Of a DNA stretch of 64,000 nucleotides, positions 1 to 9,391 are shown one piece after another. Positions within the stretch are counted from its first letter, which is position 1; the number at the start of each line of letters is the position of its first letter. The notes under the pieces are model-generated. The model worked only from the letters and a program-made list of their open reading frames with translations, did no database searches and had not been told where the DNA came from. The stretch is taken from the NCBI RefSeq assembly GCF_010882175.1, contig NZ_WKLH01000005.1, positions 124,001-188,000 of the forward strand, written 5' to 3'. A program made the translations under genes and the position numbers. This stretch comes from Mangrovibacterium lignilyticum (GTDB taxonomy: Bacteria > Bacteroidota > Bacteroidia > Bacteroidales > Prolixibacteraceae).

Positions 1-1
1 A

Positions 2-1219
2 AATATCGCTAGTCTGGGGGCGACAGGCGATTCTACTGCGAATTGTAAGCCTGCTTTTGACGAGGCTATGGCGCTGTGCAAAAAAAATAACGGCGGTATG
101 ATCATTGTTCCGAAAGGCACCTATAAACTCAATGGGCCAATTCACTTTGTGAGCAACGTCAGGCTGGAGATCAACGAAGGGGCAACAATTCGTTTCAGTG
201 ATAAGCCGAAAGATTACCTGCCCCTGGTTCTGACAAGCTGGGAAGGCACAATGCTTTACAATTACAGTCCGCTTATTTATGCCCACGATTGCCACGACAT
301 AGCGATCACAGGCAAAGGAACGATCGATGGCGAAGGTGGCCGACTGTGGGACAGCTATAAAGAAAAGGAAGACGGCGACAAGATGTTGAGCCGGGATATG
401 AATCATCAAGGTGTTCCGATCGCAGACCGGAAATTCGGAGAAGGACATTACCTTCGGCCCCATTTAATCCAGTTTTTCAATTGCAAGAACATCCTGGTCG
501 AGAATATCCGCATCGAAGATTCGCCGTTTTGGTGTCTGCACCTCTTAAAATCGCAAAGTATCACCATCAGGGGGGTGAACTATAAATCATTGAACCATAA
601 TAATGACGGCATTGACCCGGAATATGCCAAAGATGTTTTAATCGAAAATATCACTTTCGATAACGGCGATGACAATATTGCCATTAAAGCGGGCAGGGAT
701 CATGAAGGCCGGAAAAACAATGCCACGCCCAGCGAGAATATTGTCATCCGCAATTGTAGCTTTAAGGGGTTGCATGGTGTTGTGGTGGGTAGTGAAATGT
801 CGGCAGGGATACGGAACATATATATTGACAGTTGTCAAACAGGTGGATATTTAAAACGGGGGATTTATTTTAAAACCAATGCCGATCGGGGGGGATTTAT
901 AAATAACGTTTATGTCCGGAACCTGGATATGGATGAGGTTGAAGATTGCCTTTATATTACGGCTAACTTTTTGGGCGAAGGAAGCGGATATCCTTCAGAA
1001 ATTTTGGATATCTGGTATTCCAATATCAAATGCCGGAAAGCAACGAAAACGGCCATTGTGATACAAGGATACCCGGAAAAGAAAGTACGCAACATCCACC
1101 TTCACGATATCGAAGTTCAATCGGCAAAGAACGGCATGACCGTCGTCGATGCAGAAAATGTGGAAATCGGAGATATCATCATCGGAGAACGGGCAACAGT
1201 GCCTTCGGCCTTGAAATAA
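2..1219 (+). CDS. Glycoside hydrolase family 28 (polygalacturonase-like), 5' partial
   Basis: A pectin-acting hydrolase of the right-handed beta-helix type; GH28 enzymes cleave alpha-1,4-galacturonan or galacturonate-rhamnose bonds by inversion. The reading frame is open to the first base of the window (frame from base 2), and the residues before the first internal Met (NIASLGATGDS) match the usual start of a mature GH28 domain, so the true start and signal peptide lie upstream. Visible 405 residues contain the family signature blocks: NNDGIDPE, then DNGDDNIAIKAG with the Asp pair, then LHGVVVGSE with the catalytic-site His-Gly, then RGIYFKT. The helix rungs are intact to the stop. An aldo/keto reductase follows after 33 bp in the same direction. 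Exo versus endo action and the exact substrate cannot be decided from sequence alone, but the nearby GH105 and galactarate genes support pectin. Confidence 0.9.
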   Translation, partial: NIASLGATGDSTANCKPAFDEAMALCKKNNGGMIIVPKGTYKLNGPIHFVSNVRLEINEGATIRFSDKPKDYLPLVLTSWEGTMLYNYSPLIYAHDCHDIAITGKGTIDGEGGRLWDSYKEKEDGDKMLSRDMNHQGVPIADRKFGEGHYLRPHLIQFFNCKNILVENIRIEDSPFWCLHLLKSQSITIRGVNYKSLNHNNDGIDPEYAKDVLIENITFDNGDDNIAIKAGRDHEGRKNNATPSENIVIRNCSFKGLHGVVVGSEMSAGIRNIYIDSCQTGGYLKRGIYFKTNADRGGFINNVYVRNLDMDEVEDCLYITANFLGEGSGYPSEILDIWYSNIKCRKATKTAIVIQGYPEKKVRNIHLHDIEVQSAKNGMTVVDAENVEIGDIIIGERATVPSALK

Positions 1220-1252
1220 TTTAGTTTTTAGTATGAACCAGAAAACAAACAA

Positions 1253-2095
1253 ATGGCAAAACTAATTTTAAATGATGGCAATGAGATTCCAACGATTGGT
1301 TTTGGAACTTATGAGTCAACCGAACAAGAGGGAATTGATGCGGTTCGTTACGCCATCACAAGCGGTTATCGCTTGATTGATACGGCAGCATTTTATAAAA
1401 ATGAAGAAGCTGTTGGAAAAGGAATTAAAGCCAGCGGAATTGACCGAAGTGATATTTTTGTAACGACTAAATTGTGGCGTGAGAGTTTAGGATATGAATC
1501 CGCAAAAAAGGAATTGGCCCTGTCGTTAGATAAGCTCGGTTTGGACTACGTTGATTTGTATTTGATTCACTGGCCGGCAAATGCTAAGAACTACGATAAT
1601 TGGCAACAAACCAATGCCGACACCTGGCGGGCAATGGAGGAGCTGCAGGCCGAAGGAAAGATCAAGTCGATTGGGGTAAGCAATTTTTGGCAGGAACATT
1701 TGGAAGTGTTGTCTGAGACCGCAAAGCTTACTCCGGCAGTGAATCAAATCGAATTTCATCCGGGCTATTGGCAGCCGGAGTTGGTCGAATATTGTCAAAA
1801 ACAAAACATTGTTGTTGAGGCCTGGTCGCCTTTAGCACGAGGGAAAGTTTTTGGGAACGAGCTATTGAAGCAAATTGCCCGACTTCATCAGAAATCAGTT
1901 GCTCAGGTTAGTCTTCGCTGGATCATTCAACACGATGTTGTAGCCATTCCAAAGTCGACTACCAATGAACGAATTACAGGTAATCTCGACTTATTCGATT
2001 TCGAACTGACAGCAGAAGAAATGAGGCTGATCGATACTATTCCGGAAATGGGATTTAGTGGCGAATTGCCCAATATTTGGCCGGACACCGTTTAA
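1253..2095 (+). CDS. Aldo/keto reductase, 2,5-diketogluconate reductase type
   Basis: A 280-residue NADPH-dependent carbonyl reductase with the (beta/alpha)8 AKR fold and near-standard family length. The catalytic tetrad is visible: Asp in LIDTAAFYKNEE, Tyr in the same block, Lys in TTKLW and His in LIHWP. The cofactor loop IPKSTTNERI near residue 230 is the AKR signature that contacts the 2'-phosphate of NADPH. The ATG lies 33 bp after the GH28 stop, so the two may be cotranscribed. The substrate is unknown; sugar-derived ketones or aldehydes are plausible in this context, but AKRs of this type are promiscuous and the gene may be a general detoxification enzyme. Confidence 0.88.
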   Translation: MAKLILNDGNEIPTIGFGTYESTEQEGIDAVRYAITSGYRLIDTAAFYKNEEAVGKGIKASGIDRSDIFVTTKLWRESLGYESAKKELALSLDKLGLDYVDLYLIHWPANAKNYDNWQQTNADTWRAMEELQAEGKIKSIGVSNFWQEHLEVLSETAKLTPAVNQIEFHPGYWQPELVEYCQKQNIVVEAWSPLARGKVFGNELLKQIARLHQKSVAQVSLRWIIQHDVVAIPKSTTNERITGNLDLFDFELTAEEMRLIDTIPEMGFSGELPNIWPDTV

Positions 2096-2161
2096 CGAAT
2101 TATTTCGCTAATTTTCAGGTCGGTCATTGGCAATGATGATCGTTTTTAAACTTTGCTTCTT

Positions 2162-3202
2162 ATGATTGACTTTAATAATACGACACTACAGACATTGGTT
2201 TTGCATCGGGTAGGTAATCGAACCAACGACGAAGGCATTCAGCTGGCATCTTCCGGCTTATTAGTTACCGATGAACTCAAGGAATTACTCGGCCATTACT
2301 TTATGGTATCTTTTCGGTCGAATGAGTACTTCAACTTCGACCATGAGACTAACCTGGATTTAAACGAAGGCTATGTTTATGCGAGCAAAATATTCGACGA
2401 TCCGAAAGTGCTGTATGAGCAATCGGTAAACCTGGCGAAACACTTGTATGAGCAAAGTACCCACCCGAAGATTAAAGGAGGCGAGTTTTATACCGTGTAT
2501 TTTAAAGACTGTATTGTTGAGGGCACGAACTGCGATGCTGTCGGGCTGTTTAAGTCGGAAAACAAAGAAACTTTCCTGAAAGTACAGCAAGCCAACGATG
2601 GTTTTGAGCTGAAAAGCCAGCGGGGAGTCAACATCAATAAACTCGATAAAGGTTGCCTGATTTTCAACACCGAAAAGGATCAGGGCTATGTGGTTGCCGT
2701 GGTCGATTCGGTTAGTCGTGGTTCGGAAGCCCAATATTGGGTGGATGATTTCCTGCATCTTCGTCCGCGAAAAGACGAATATCACCAAACCCAGAATTTA
2801 CTAACCCTTTGCAAAAACTTTATCGTCAACGAGCTTCCGCAGCAGTTTGAGGTTTCGAAAGCCGACCAGGTTGATTACCTGAATAAGTCGGTCGATTTCT
2901 TTAAGAAGCAGGATAAGTTTGAGATCACGGATTTTGCCCGCCAGGTAATCAACCAACCGGAAGTGATTGACAGCTTTAACCGGTTTAAAGATCAATATCA
3001 ACGCGACCAGGCACTGGATATTCCCGATCGGTTTAACATTTCGGAATCAGCTGTGAAGAAACAATCCCGTGTTTTCAGAAGTGTTATTAAGCTGGATAAG
3101 AACTTTCACATTTATGTGCACGCTAACCGGCAGTTGATCGAACAAGGGGTTGACGAGCAAGGGCGGAAATATTATAAAATCTATTACGACCAGGAAAGCT
3201 AG
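2162..3202 (+). CDS. Nucleoid-associated protein, NdpA/YejK family
   Basis: A 346-residue cytoplasmic protein of the 37-kDa nucleoid-associated family (NdpA, YejK in E. coli). Recognised from the N-terminal block TLVLHRVGNRTNDEGIQLA, the region around residues 90-130 (KHLYEQSTHPKIKGGEFYTV, then FKDCIVEGTNCDAVGLFKSE), and the typical length. The ATG at 2162 is preferred to a TTG nine bases upstream because homologues begin directly at the I-x-x-I/T-x-x-L-V-L-H block. The family binds double-stranded DNA in enterobacteria; its role in Bacteroidota is not established. It is not functionally linked to the flanking carbohydrate genes and ends in a bidirectional terminator shared with the convergent reductase gene. 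Confidence 0.87.
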   Translation: MIDFNNTTLQTLVLHRVGNRTNDEGIQLASSGLLVTDELKELLGHYFMVSFRSNEYFNFDHETNLDLNEGYVYASKIFDDPKVLYEQSVNLAKHLYEQSTHPKIKGGEFYTVYFKDCIVEGTNCDAVGLFKSENKETFLKVQQANDGFELKSQRGVNINKLDKGCLIFNTEKDQGYVVAVVDSVSRGSEAQYWVDDFLHLRPRKDEYHQTQNLLTLCKNFIVNELPQQFEVSKADQVDYLNKSVDFFKKQDKFEITDFARQVINQPEVIDSFNRFKDQYQRDQALDIPDRFNISESAVKKQSRVFRSVIKLDKNFHIYVHANRQLIEQGVDEQGRKYYKIYYDQES

Positions 3203-3226
3203 TTCCAAGGGAAGTTAAGGGAAATG

Positions 3227-3252
3227 AAAAAAGGCCCATCCGGACCTTTTTT
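3227..3252. terminator. Bidirectional rho-independent terminator
   Basis: An inverted repeat AAAAAAGG...CCTTTTTT with an inner CC/GG pair and four-base loop. It lies between two convergent genes (NdpA on plus, tartronate semialdehyde reductase on minus) and has A/T tracts on both sides, so it can serve both transcripts. Confidence 0.75.
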
Positions 3253-3280
3253 GTTTCTATCGTATCATAGGGCTAAGGCG

Positions 3281-4165
3281 TTATCGGCTCAATTGAATGT
3301 TTGCCATTTTTTCATAAAACTTGACGATACTGGAGTGGTCTTCCACTCCGCAGCCGTCTTGTTTGATGGCCTGCATGATTTCCATGACCTGTGCCGCTAA
3401 GGGAAGAGGGACACCAACTCCGCGAGAAGTTTCCAACACATTATTGAGGTCTTTGATGTGCAGGTCGATTCTGAATCCGGGAGCATAATTCCGGTCCATC
3501 ATCATAGGTGCTTTGGCATCCATCACCGTGCTTCCGGCAAGTCCGCCTCTGATGGCCTGGTAAACGCGGTCGGGACTAACGCCTGCTTTTTGCGCCAACA
3601 CCAACGCTTCGGAAACAGCAGCAATGTTCAGGGCGACAACAACCTGGTTACAGAGTTTGGCGATGTTTCCGGCTCCAATTTCTCCAACATGAACAACAGA
3701 GCCGGCCATGGCCATCATCACGTCGTAATTGGCGTCGAACACTTCCGTTTTACCGCCGACCATCACCGCAATTGTTCCCTCGATCGCTTTTGGTTCGCCA
3801 CCGCTGACCGGAGCATCCAGCATTTCGACTCCCTTTGTTGCCAATTCAGCGGCGATTTCACGACTGGCAAGGGGAGCGATCGAGCTCATGTCGATCAGAA
3901 CCGACCCGGTTGACACTCCTTCAATGACGCCGCCTTTTCCCAGCACAACTTCTTTTACCTGGGGCGAATTGGGCAGCATGGTGATGATGACTTTCACTTT
4001 CGAGGCCAGTTCCGAAGCGCTTGTGACAGATTCAGCACCAAGGGAGACCAGTTCATCAACAGCGCCTTTGTTAATGTCCAGTACGACCAGTTCGTGTCCG
4101 GCTTTAATCAAGTTTTTCGACATGGGTTTACCCATAATTCCAAGTCCGATAAATCCTATTTTCAT
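3281..4165 (-). CDS. garR: 2-hydroxy-3-oxopropionate (tartronate semialdehyde) reductase
   Basis: A 294-residue beta-hydroxyacid dehydrogenase that reduces tartronate semialdehyde to D-glycerate with NAD(P)H. The N-terminus has the Rossmann motif GFIGLGIMGKPMSKNL; residues 115-130 hold the substrate-binding block DAPVSGGEPKAIEGT; the catalytic Lys lies in the GNIAKLCNQ block around residue 170. Length matches GarR/GlxR (about 295). It is the last gene of the run GntP-GarD-DapA aldolase-glycerate kinase-GarR, which fixes the substrate: the aldolase product is reduced here and the glycerate is phosphorylated by the gene 56 bp upstream. Other members of the superfamily act on 3-hydroxyisobutyrate or 6-phosphogluconate, but the context makes GarR much more likely. 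Confidence 0.9.
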   Translation of the reverse strand: MKIGFIGLGIMGKPMSKNLIKAGHELVVLDINKGAVDELVSLGAESVTSASELASKVKVIITMLPNSPQVKEVVLGKGGVIEGVSTGSVLIDMSSIAPLASREIAAELATKGVEMLDAPVSGGEPKAIEGTIAVMVGGKTEVFDANYDVMMAMAGSVVHVGEIGAGNIAKLCNQVVVALNIAAVSEALVLAQKAGVSPDRVYQAIRGGLAGSTVMDAKAPMMMDRNYAPGFRIDLHIKDLNNVLETSRGVGVPLPLAAQVMEIMQAIKQDGCGVEDHSSIVKFYEKMANIQLSR

Positions 4166-4221
4166 ACGTTGATATTTTAATTAGATTAAATGGTTCGTTC
4201 TAAATACGTTTAAGCGGTTTG

Positions 4222-5475
4222 TTATTCGCATAAAATCATCATCAGGTCATTGACATTCGTGCCTGTTGGACCGGTAATGATCAGATCTCCGCTGGCCTCC
4301 AGTGCATGGAACGAATCGTTCCTGTTTAGTTTTTCCAGCGGGTCAATTCGGGCTGAATTCATTCGCCGGATCGATTGGCCGTCTACCATTCCTCCGGCGG
4401 CTTCTGTAGGTCCGTCTGTACCGTCTGAGCCGACAGAGAAGATGACCACGTTCTCCAGGTTTTCAATTCCGGTGGCTGCAGCCAACGCGAGCTCCTGGTT
4501 ACGTCCTCCCTTCCCGTTTCCTTTGAGTTGTACCAGCGTTTCTCCTCCCAGAATAATGGCACAGGGCTTCCGGAAAGAAAAAGCGTTTTTACCGGAAGCA
4601 ATTTCCCGGGCAATTGCAGCCAGGGTGTAGCCAACTTCTTTCGCTTCACTTTGGATAAAGGTGGAAAGGATATGAGCCTGAAAGCCGTTTTGCCGCGCAA
4701 TTTGGGCTGCCGCTTTGCACAACTCCGTAACACTGCCGGTAACAATTGTCTCGCAGTTTTCAATAGACTTGGGTGTTTCCAGCCGAATCGCCTTCAGACA
4801 GTCTTTGCTCAGATTGAGATTGTATTTTGAAACAATCTGCAAAGCATCGTCGGACGTTGACATATCCGGATATGCCGGTCCACTGGCAATGGCATCCAAC
4901 GGATCGCCAATGATGTCGGACAGGACGACCGTGTGAATTTTGGCTCCATTGCAGTGAGCCGCAAACCGCCCGCCTTTAACCGCCGACAAATGTTTCCGAA
5001 CAGTATTCATTTCAACAATATCAGCTCCTTTAGCCAGGAGCTGGTTTGTCGCGGAAATGATTTCATCGATTGAAACGCCTTCCAGTGGTTTTTCGAACAG
5101 AGCTGATCCGCCGCCGGAAACCAAAAACAGCAACTCATCCTGCGTTGTAAGTTTATTGACCATCTCCAGAATTTCGGCTGTTCCTGTCACCGAGTTTTGA
5201 TCGGGCAGGGGATGACCGGCTTCCCGGATTTTCAATCCTTTAAGTTCTCCTTTGGAATGCTGATACTTTGTCAAAACAATGCCCTCCCGGATGTGCTCAC
5301 CCAGAATCTCGTGCGCAGCAGAAGCCATATTCCAGGCTGCTTTGCCAATGGCAACAAGTACGACGCCATCAGGCAACTGCATGCCGGAAAGCGCTTTCTT
5401 TACCGCCTCTTCCGGAAGAACAGCTTTGATCGCTTCGTCGATTATTGATCGGGCTTTGTCTCTTAATGAATTCAT
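4222..5475 (-). CDS. Glycerate 2-kinase, GckA/TtuD (MOFRL) family
   Basis: A 417-residue kinase that phosphorylates D-glycerate to 2-phosphoglycerate, feeding lower glycolysis. N-terminal domain (about residues 1-230) carries VLVAIGKAAWNMASAAHEIL and the glycine-rich LFLVSGGGSALFEKP; the C-terminal MOFRL domain has CAIILGGETLVQLKGNG, then GGRNQELALA and VGSDGTDGPTEAAGG. This is the class II kinase, not related to E. coli GarK. Its ATG overlaps the stop of the upstream DapA-family aldolase by four bases (ATGA), showing tight translational coupling. Together with GarR it converts tartronate semialdehyde to 2-phosphoglycerate. Confidence 0.9.
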   Translation of the reverse strand: MNSLRDKARSIIDEAIKAVLPEEAVKKALSGMQLPDGVVLVAIGKAAWNMASAAHEILGEHIREGIVLTKYQHSKGELKGLKIREAGHPLPDQNSVTGTAEILEMVNKLTTQDELLFLVSGGGSALFEKPLEGVSIDEIISATNQLLAKGADIVEMNTVRKHLSAVKGGRFAAHCNGAKIHTVVLSDIIGDPLDAIASGPAYPDMSTSDDALQIVSKYNLNLSKDCLKAIRLETPKSIENCETIVTGSVTELCKAAAQIARQNGFQAHILSTFIQSEAKEVGYTLAAIAREIASGKNAFSFRKPCAIILGGETLVQLKGNGKGGRNQELALAAATGIENLENVVIFSVGSDGTDGPTEAAGGMVDGQSIRRMNSARIDPLEKLNRNDSFHALEASGDLIITGPTGTNVNDLMMILCE

Positions 5476-6374
5476 TCGTTTAGCAATTGAAGATCCTTTA
5501 AAACAACTTTCAGTGCTTCCATTCGCTCTGCCGTGCAGTGATCGATTGGTTTCACCGGGTGCCCAACATCAAGCCCCATCAGGTTCAGGCAGTCTTTCAT
5601 GACGACCGGGAAGCTTCCGTAATTGTAGGCGCTTCGAAGCGGCATCAATTTGTATTGCGCTTCCAGTGCGCCCGGGTGATCACCAGCTATGAATTTTTCA
5701 TAGATGTCAACAACAAGGGCAGGAGCAACATTGGCTGTTCCGGCAACGCAGCCCACACCGCCATAAGTTAAGGTGCCGTAGATGTAAAAATCGGTTCCGG
5801 CCAGCACCTTGAACGATTCGTTGTTCCGGGTGACATCCAGATACTGAATGGTCTGCGAAAAGTCCAGACTGGTATTTTTGATACCGACGATGTTGTCGAT
5901 TTCCGCCAGCTTTTTCAGTAGTGAAACTGAAATATTGTTTGTGGTCTTTCCCGGGTTGTTGTAAAGCAAGACCGGCAGCTTTGTTGCTGCGGCAATCGTT
6001 TTAAAGTGTTCGTAAAGCTCACTTTCTGACGGCGTGATAAACATGGGTGTAAGGACCGTTAACGCATCGGCGCCAATGCTTTCAGCCATCTGAGCCATCG
6101 AAACACATTCTTTGGTGGTAATAGCGCTCGCACCGGCATAAACCGGTATCCGTCCATTAACATGAGCAACAGTTGTTTCGAGCGCAACTTTCTGATTGTG
6201 ATGATCGAGTGCGTAAAACTCGCCATTGCTACCCAAGGCAAAAATGCCATGTACGCCACCATTGATTACATAGTCGATTACCCGCTTTAGGGCATCAGTA
6301 TTCACATTCTCCTGTTCGTCGACCGGAGTAATGATTGGGGGAATAACTCCCTTAATATCGTTTAAAGACAGCAT
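5472..6374 (-). CDS. DapA-family aldolase, likely 5-keto-4-deoxyglucarate aldolase
   Basis: A 300-residue class I aldolase of the dihydrodipicolinate synthase/N-acetylneuraminate lyase superfamily. Visible family marks are ALGSNGEFYAL (GS-x-GE, pyruvate carboxylate binding), the catalytic Tyr in LLYNNPGKT near residue 140 and the Schiff-base Lys in IVGIKNTS near residue 168. The neighbours are GarD before it and glycerate kinase and GarR after it, so the expected reaction is retro-aldol cleavage of 5-keto-4-deoxyglucarate to pyruvate and tartronate semialdehyde, a job done in E. coli by the unrelated GarL. The same superfamily includes KdgD, which would instead dehydrate and decarboxylate the same substrate; the presence of GarR and glycerate kinase argues for the aldolase. 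Specificity is inferred from context. Confidence 0.85.
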   Translation of the reverse strand: MLSLNDIKGVIPPIITPVDEQENVNTDALKRVIDYVINGGVHGIFALGSNGEFYALDHHNQKVALETTVAHVNGRIPVYAGASAITTKECVSMAQMAESIGADALTVLTPMFITPSESELYEHFKTIAAATKLPVLLYNNPGKTTNNISVSLLKKLAEIDNIVGIKNTSLDFSQTIQYLDVTRNNESFKVLAGTDFYIYGTLTYGGVGCVAGTANVAPALVVDIYEKFIAGDHPGALEAQYKLMPLRSAYNYGSFPVVMKDCLNLMGLDVGHPVKPIDHCTAERMEALKVVLKDLQLLNE

Positions 6375-6386
6375 ATGATTTGGTTT

Positions 6387-7925
6387 TTAGGTTACTGGTC
6401 CGGGGTTGAATAGTACAAGGTCGTTATGAAGTCCCAGCTTATCGCAGGCTACCTGTTTTCGGCCGCTGGCGACATCCAGGATCAGTTGGAATAGTTCCCA
6501 ACCCATCTCTTCGATTGTTTTTTCGCCTAAGGCTACTTTTCCGGCATCCAAATCAATCAGGTCGAACCAACGATTGCTCAACTTGGAATTCGAACCGACT
6601 TTAATGACCGGAACCATTTGCAGGCCATAAGGAGTTCCGCGGCCGGTCATAAAGACGTGCATGTTCATTCCGGAAGCAAGTTGAAGTGTTCCGCAGACAA
6701 AATCACTGGCAGGAGTTGCTGCGAACGTCAAGCCTTTTTTTCGGATCTTTTCACCGGGAGAAAGCACATCAACAATAGGGCTGGACCCTGATTTGGCAAT
6801 TGACCCCAATGCTTTTTCCACCACGTTGCTCAAACCACCTGTTTTATTTCCGGGAGAGGGGTTGGCACTGCGGTCGGCTTCTCCTTTTTGAAGGTAGTCA
6901 TCGTACCATTTCATTTCGCGCAACAATGCCCGTCCAACGTCTTCACTTACTGCCCGGGGAACCAATAAGTGGATTGCATCGCGAACTTCTGTGACTTCGG
7001 AGAACATGACGCTTCCTCCGGCGCGGACGATCAGATCGGCTGCAAAGCCGGCTACCGGGTTCGAAGTAATACCAGAGAAAGCATCGCTTCCTCCGCACTG
7101 CATACCCACAATCAAATCGGATGCCGGGCAGGTTTCGCGCTTGCGCCTGTTTAGCTTTTGGAGGTACCGCTCAGCCAACTGCATGACGCCTTCAGCCATT
7201 TCATTAAACCCCTGAAACCGTTCGTCCTGCATCAGCAAAATGGCAGGCAGCTTGTCCTCAGATTCGCTCTCCGCAGGCAGTAACCTTTCGGGAAGCAGTT
7301 TTTCGCAACCCAGCCCGATGACGAAGACTTCGCCTCCTAAATTTGGGTTGGTAGCCATGTTCTTAATCGTGCGGATTGGAACAATCGCTGCCGGTGCGTT
7401 TATTGCGACGCCACATCCGTACGAATGATTAAGAGGGACGACATCATCAACGTTCGGATATTTGGGAAGCAGTTCCTGCCGGATTCGCTTGGAAACGTAG
7501 TCCGTCAATCCGGCGACACATTGCACGCTGGTTGTGATTCCCAAAATATTTTTAGTACCCACACTCCCGTCCGCATTGCGATAACCTTCGAAGGTGTATC
7601 CTTCCAGCGACTCTGTTTGCTCTTCCGGAGCTGAATTCAGCGGGATTGAGTTTAAAGCCGGAGGTGTAGGCAATAAAACCAAACGTTCCTGTACCCAACC
7701 ACCCTGTGGAATCGTTTCGGCAGCGAAGCCAATTATTTGGCCGTAGCGGACAATTGCTGCTCCTTTCGGGATTATAGTCAGCGCGACTTTGTGCCCAATC
7801 GGGACATTTTGAGTCAGCCTTGTGCCGTCATCAAGGATCGTTCCCGAGGGCAATCCTTTCATGTTCGCGACGACACCAACATTGTCGATTTCCGCTGTTT
7901 TTATAATGATCGGTTTTTCACTCAT
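6387..7925 (-). CDS. garD: Galactarate dehydratase
   Basis: A 512-residue UxaA/GarD-family dehydratase converting galactarate (or a related aldarate) to 5-keto-4-deoxyglucarate. The N-terminal SAF domain (about residues 1-90, [12 protein letters not shown]-like block) is followed by the long C-terminal domain with [47 protein letters not shown] and [12 protein letters not shown], the last three carrying residues thought to bind the metal. These blocks agree with E. coli GarD more closely than with altronate dehydratase UxaA, as I recall those sequences. It starts 6 bp after the GntP permease and ends 12 bp before the aldolase, so it is the committed step of the aldarate operon. Altronate dehydratase is the main alternative. 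Confidence 0.88.
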   Translation of the reverse strand: MSEKPIIIKTAEIDNVGVVANMKGLPSGTILDDGTRLTQNVPIGHKVALTIIPKGAAIVRYGQIIGFAAETIPQGGWVQERLVLLPTPPALNSIPLNSAPEEQTESLEGYTFEGYRNADGSVGTKNILGITTSVQCVAGLTDYVSKRIRQELLPKYPNVDDVVPLNHSYGCGVAINAPAAIVPIRTIKNMATNPNLGGEVFVIGLGCEKLLPERLLPAESESEDKLPAILLMQDERFQGFNEMAEGVMQLAERYLQKLNRRKRETCPASDLIVGMQCGGSDAFSGITSNPVAGFAADLIVRAGGSVMFSEVTEVRDAIHLLVPRAVSEDVGRALLREMKWYDDYLQKGEADRSANPSPGNKTGGLSNVVEKALGSIAKSGSSPIVDVLSPGEKIRKKGLTFAATPASDFVCGTLQLASGMNMHVFMTGRGTPYGLQMVPVIKVGSNSKLSNRWFDLIDLDAGKVALGEKTIEEMGWELFQLILDVASGRKQVACDKLGLHNDLVLFNPGPVT

Positions 7926-7931
7926 ATATTA

Positions 7932-9368
7932 TTAGACTAATGGTAAAACTTTCGACAAAACCATAATTGCGGCAAGGCCGGCGAAGGCCATTACTGTTAA
8001 AAGTAGCGAAAAATGCTGTATCGTTTCCTTCTCATTCATACCGCTCATTCGGAGGATAATCCAAAAGGCGCTGTCATTCATCCATGCAAAAATCTTGGAG
8101 CCGCAGCCAATGGCCAAAGCCAAATATACCGGGTGGAATTGCAGCCCCGCACTATTTCCGATTCCACTCATAACGCCAATGGCTGTAACCATGGCAACTG
8201 TTGCAGAACCTTGAGCCGACCGGACCAAAGCTGTAATAATGAATGCCATTGGCAGCAAAGCCAATTGGTAATTTGCAGCCATACTTTCGATGCGGATACC
8301 AATCCCTGTTTGTTGCAACATTTGACCAAAAGCTCCACCGGCGGCTGTAATCAGGATGATCACACCGGCACTGGTCAGGGATTCATAAATGAATTGCTTG
8401 AATTTTGTCAGCTCTTTCAATCTTGCCCACAGTAAGTAAATAGCAAAGCCAGTGGCAATTGTCAAGGCAATGTTGGCATCACCGACAGTTGCAAAGAATT
8501 TGACGAACCACTGTTGTGTGGGACTTAGCAGCCCTGCTTTTCCGGCGGAAAGCATCTGGCTGATCGTATTGCCGGTGATCAGCAGAATTGGCAGAACGAC
8601 AGGCATCACTGATATCCACAGCGCGGGCAGATCCTTATTTTCTTTCGATGAAAATTGTTTTAAATCATCCAGGCTGATGTCTGGAGTGTCGCGCATGGGG
8701 AGGTCCCAGCGTTTATTCGCCCATTTCGCGAAAAGGAAACCAGTCAGTGAGGTGATTGAACCGACTGCCAGTCCGCCGATAATCATGGTGCCCAAATCGA
8801 TTCCCATTTCTTCAGCGACGAACAACGGGCCGGGTGTTGGCGGAATGAGTGAATGAGCCATTACTCCTCCGGCCATTACCATCATCAGGTAGAGACTGAA
8901 CTTTTTCGGATCGCGGATACTCATGGATTTGACAATCGGGATCATGAGGTAAAAGACCGTGTCGAAAAATACAGGTATTGCCAGGGTGAAGCTTCCGCTG
9001 AGTAATGCGAGAGCAGAATTCTTTTTGCCAAACAAACCTAAAATAGCTCTTACAATGCGTTCAGCGCCTCCGCTGCGCATCAGTGCTGTTCCCAGAATTG
9101 ATGCCAAAGCAATTAGTATTCCGATTTTAGCGGATGTGTTGCCAAATGCAGTGGCTAGACGTTTGCCAATCAACAGGGTTGATAAATTATGCGCTTCGTC
9201 AGGAGAGCTGCCACAATGAGTTGCATAGTTGTAGATCATTTCCGGCGAGGTTAGCAAGCCCGTTACCAACGCAGCAAGGAGTAGGGATATTACGGCGTGC
9301 AGCTTGAGCACGATGATGCAGAACAGTACAACAAAAGTGCCGATTAAAATTATAATGATTGGATCCAT
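7932..9368 (-). CDS. GntP-family gluconate/aldarate:H+ symporter
   Basis: A 478-residue inner-membrane permease of the GntP family with about 12-14 hydrophobic segments. Typical blocks include GILIALASILGTALMRSGGAERIV, the FDTVFYLMIPI stretch, LIPPTPGPLFVAEEMG (the GntP motif) and SAQGSATVAMVTAIG near residue 385. It is the upstream partner of GarD (6-bp gap) and lies 23 bp after the GH105 gene, so it likely imports aldarate or aldonate sugar acids for the downstream pathway. E. coli uses the unrelated MFS protein GarP for galactarate, so the exact substrate is inferred from the operon only. Confidence 0.88.
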   Translation of the reverse strand: MDPIIIILIGTFVVLFCIIVLKLHAVISLLLAALVTGLLTSPEMIYNYATHCGSSPDEAHNLSTLLIGKRLATAFGNTSAKIGILIALASILGTALMRSGGAERIVRAILGLFGKKNSALALLSGSFTLAIPVFFDTVFYLMIPIVKSMSIRDPKKFSLYLMMVMAGGVMAHSLIPPTPGPLFVAEEMGIDLGTMIIGGLAVGSITSLTGFLFAKWANKRWDLPMRDTPDISLDDLKQFSSKENKDLPALWISVMPVVLPILLITGNTISQMLSAGKAGLLSPTQQWFVKFFATVGDANIALTIATGFAIYLLWARLKELTKFKQFIYESLTSAGVIILITAAGGAFGQMLQQTGIGIRIESMAANYQLALLPMAFIITALVRSAQGSATVAMVTAIGVMSGIGNSAGLQFHPVYLALAIGCGSKIFAWMNDSAFWIILRMSGMNEKETIQHFSLLLTVMAFAGLAAIMVLSKVLPLV

Positions 9369-9391
9369 AGTTCGCGTATTTTAATTAGTCA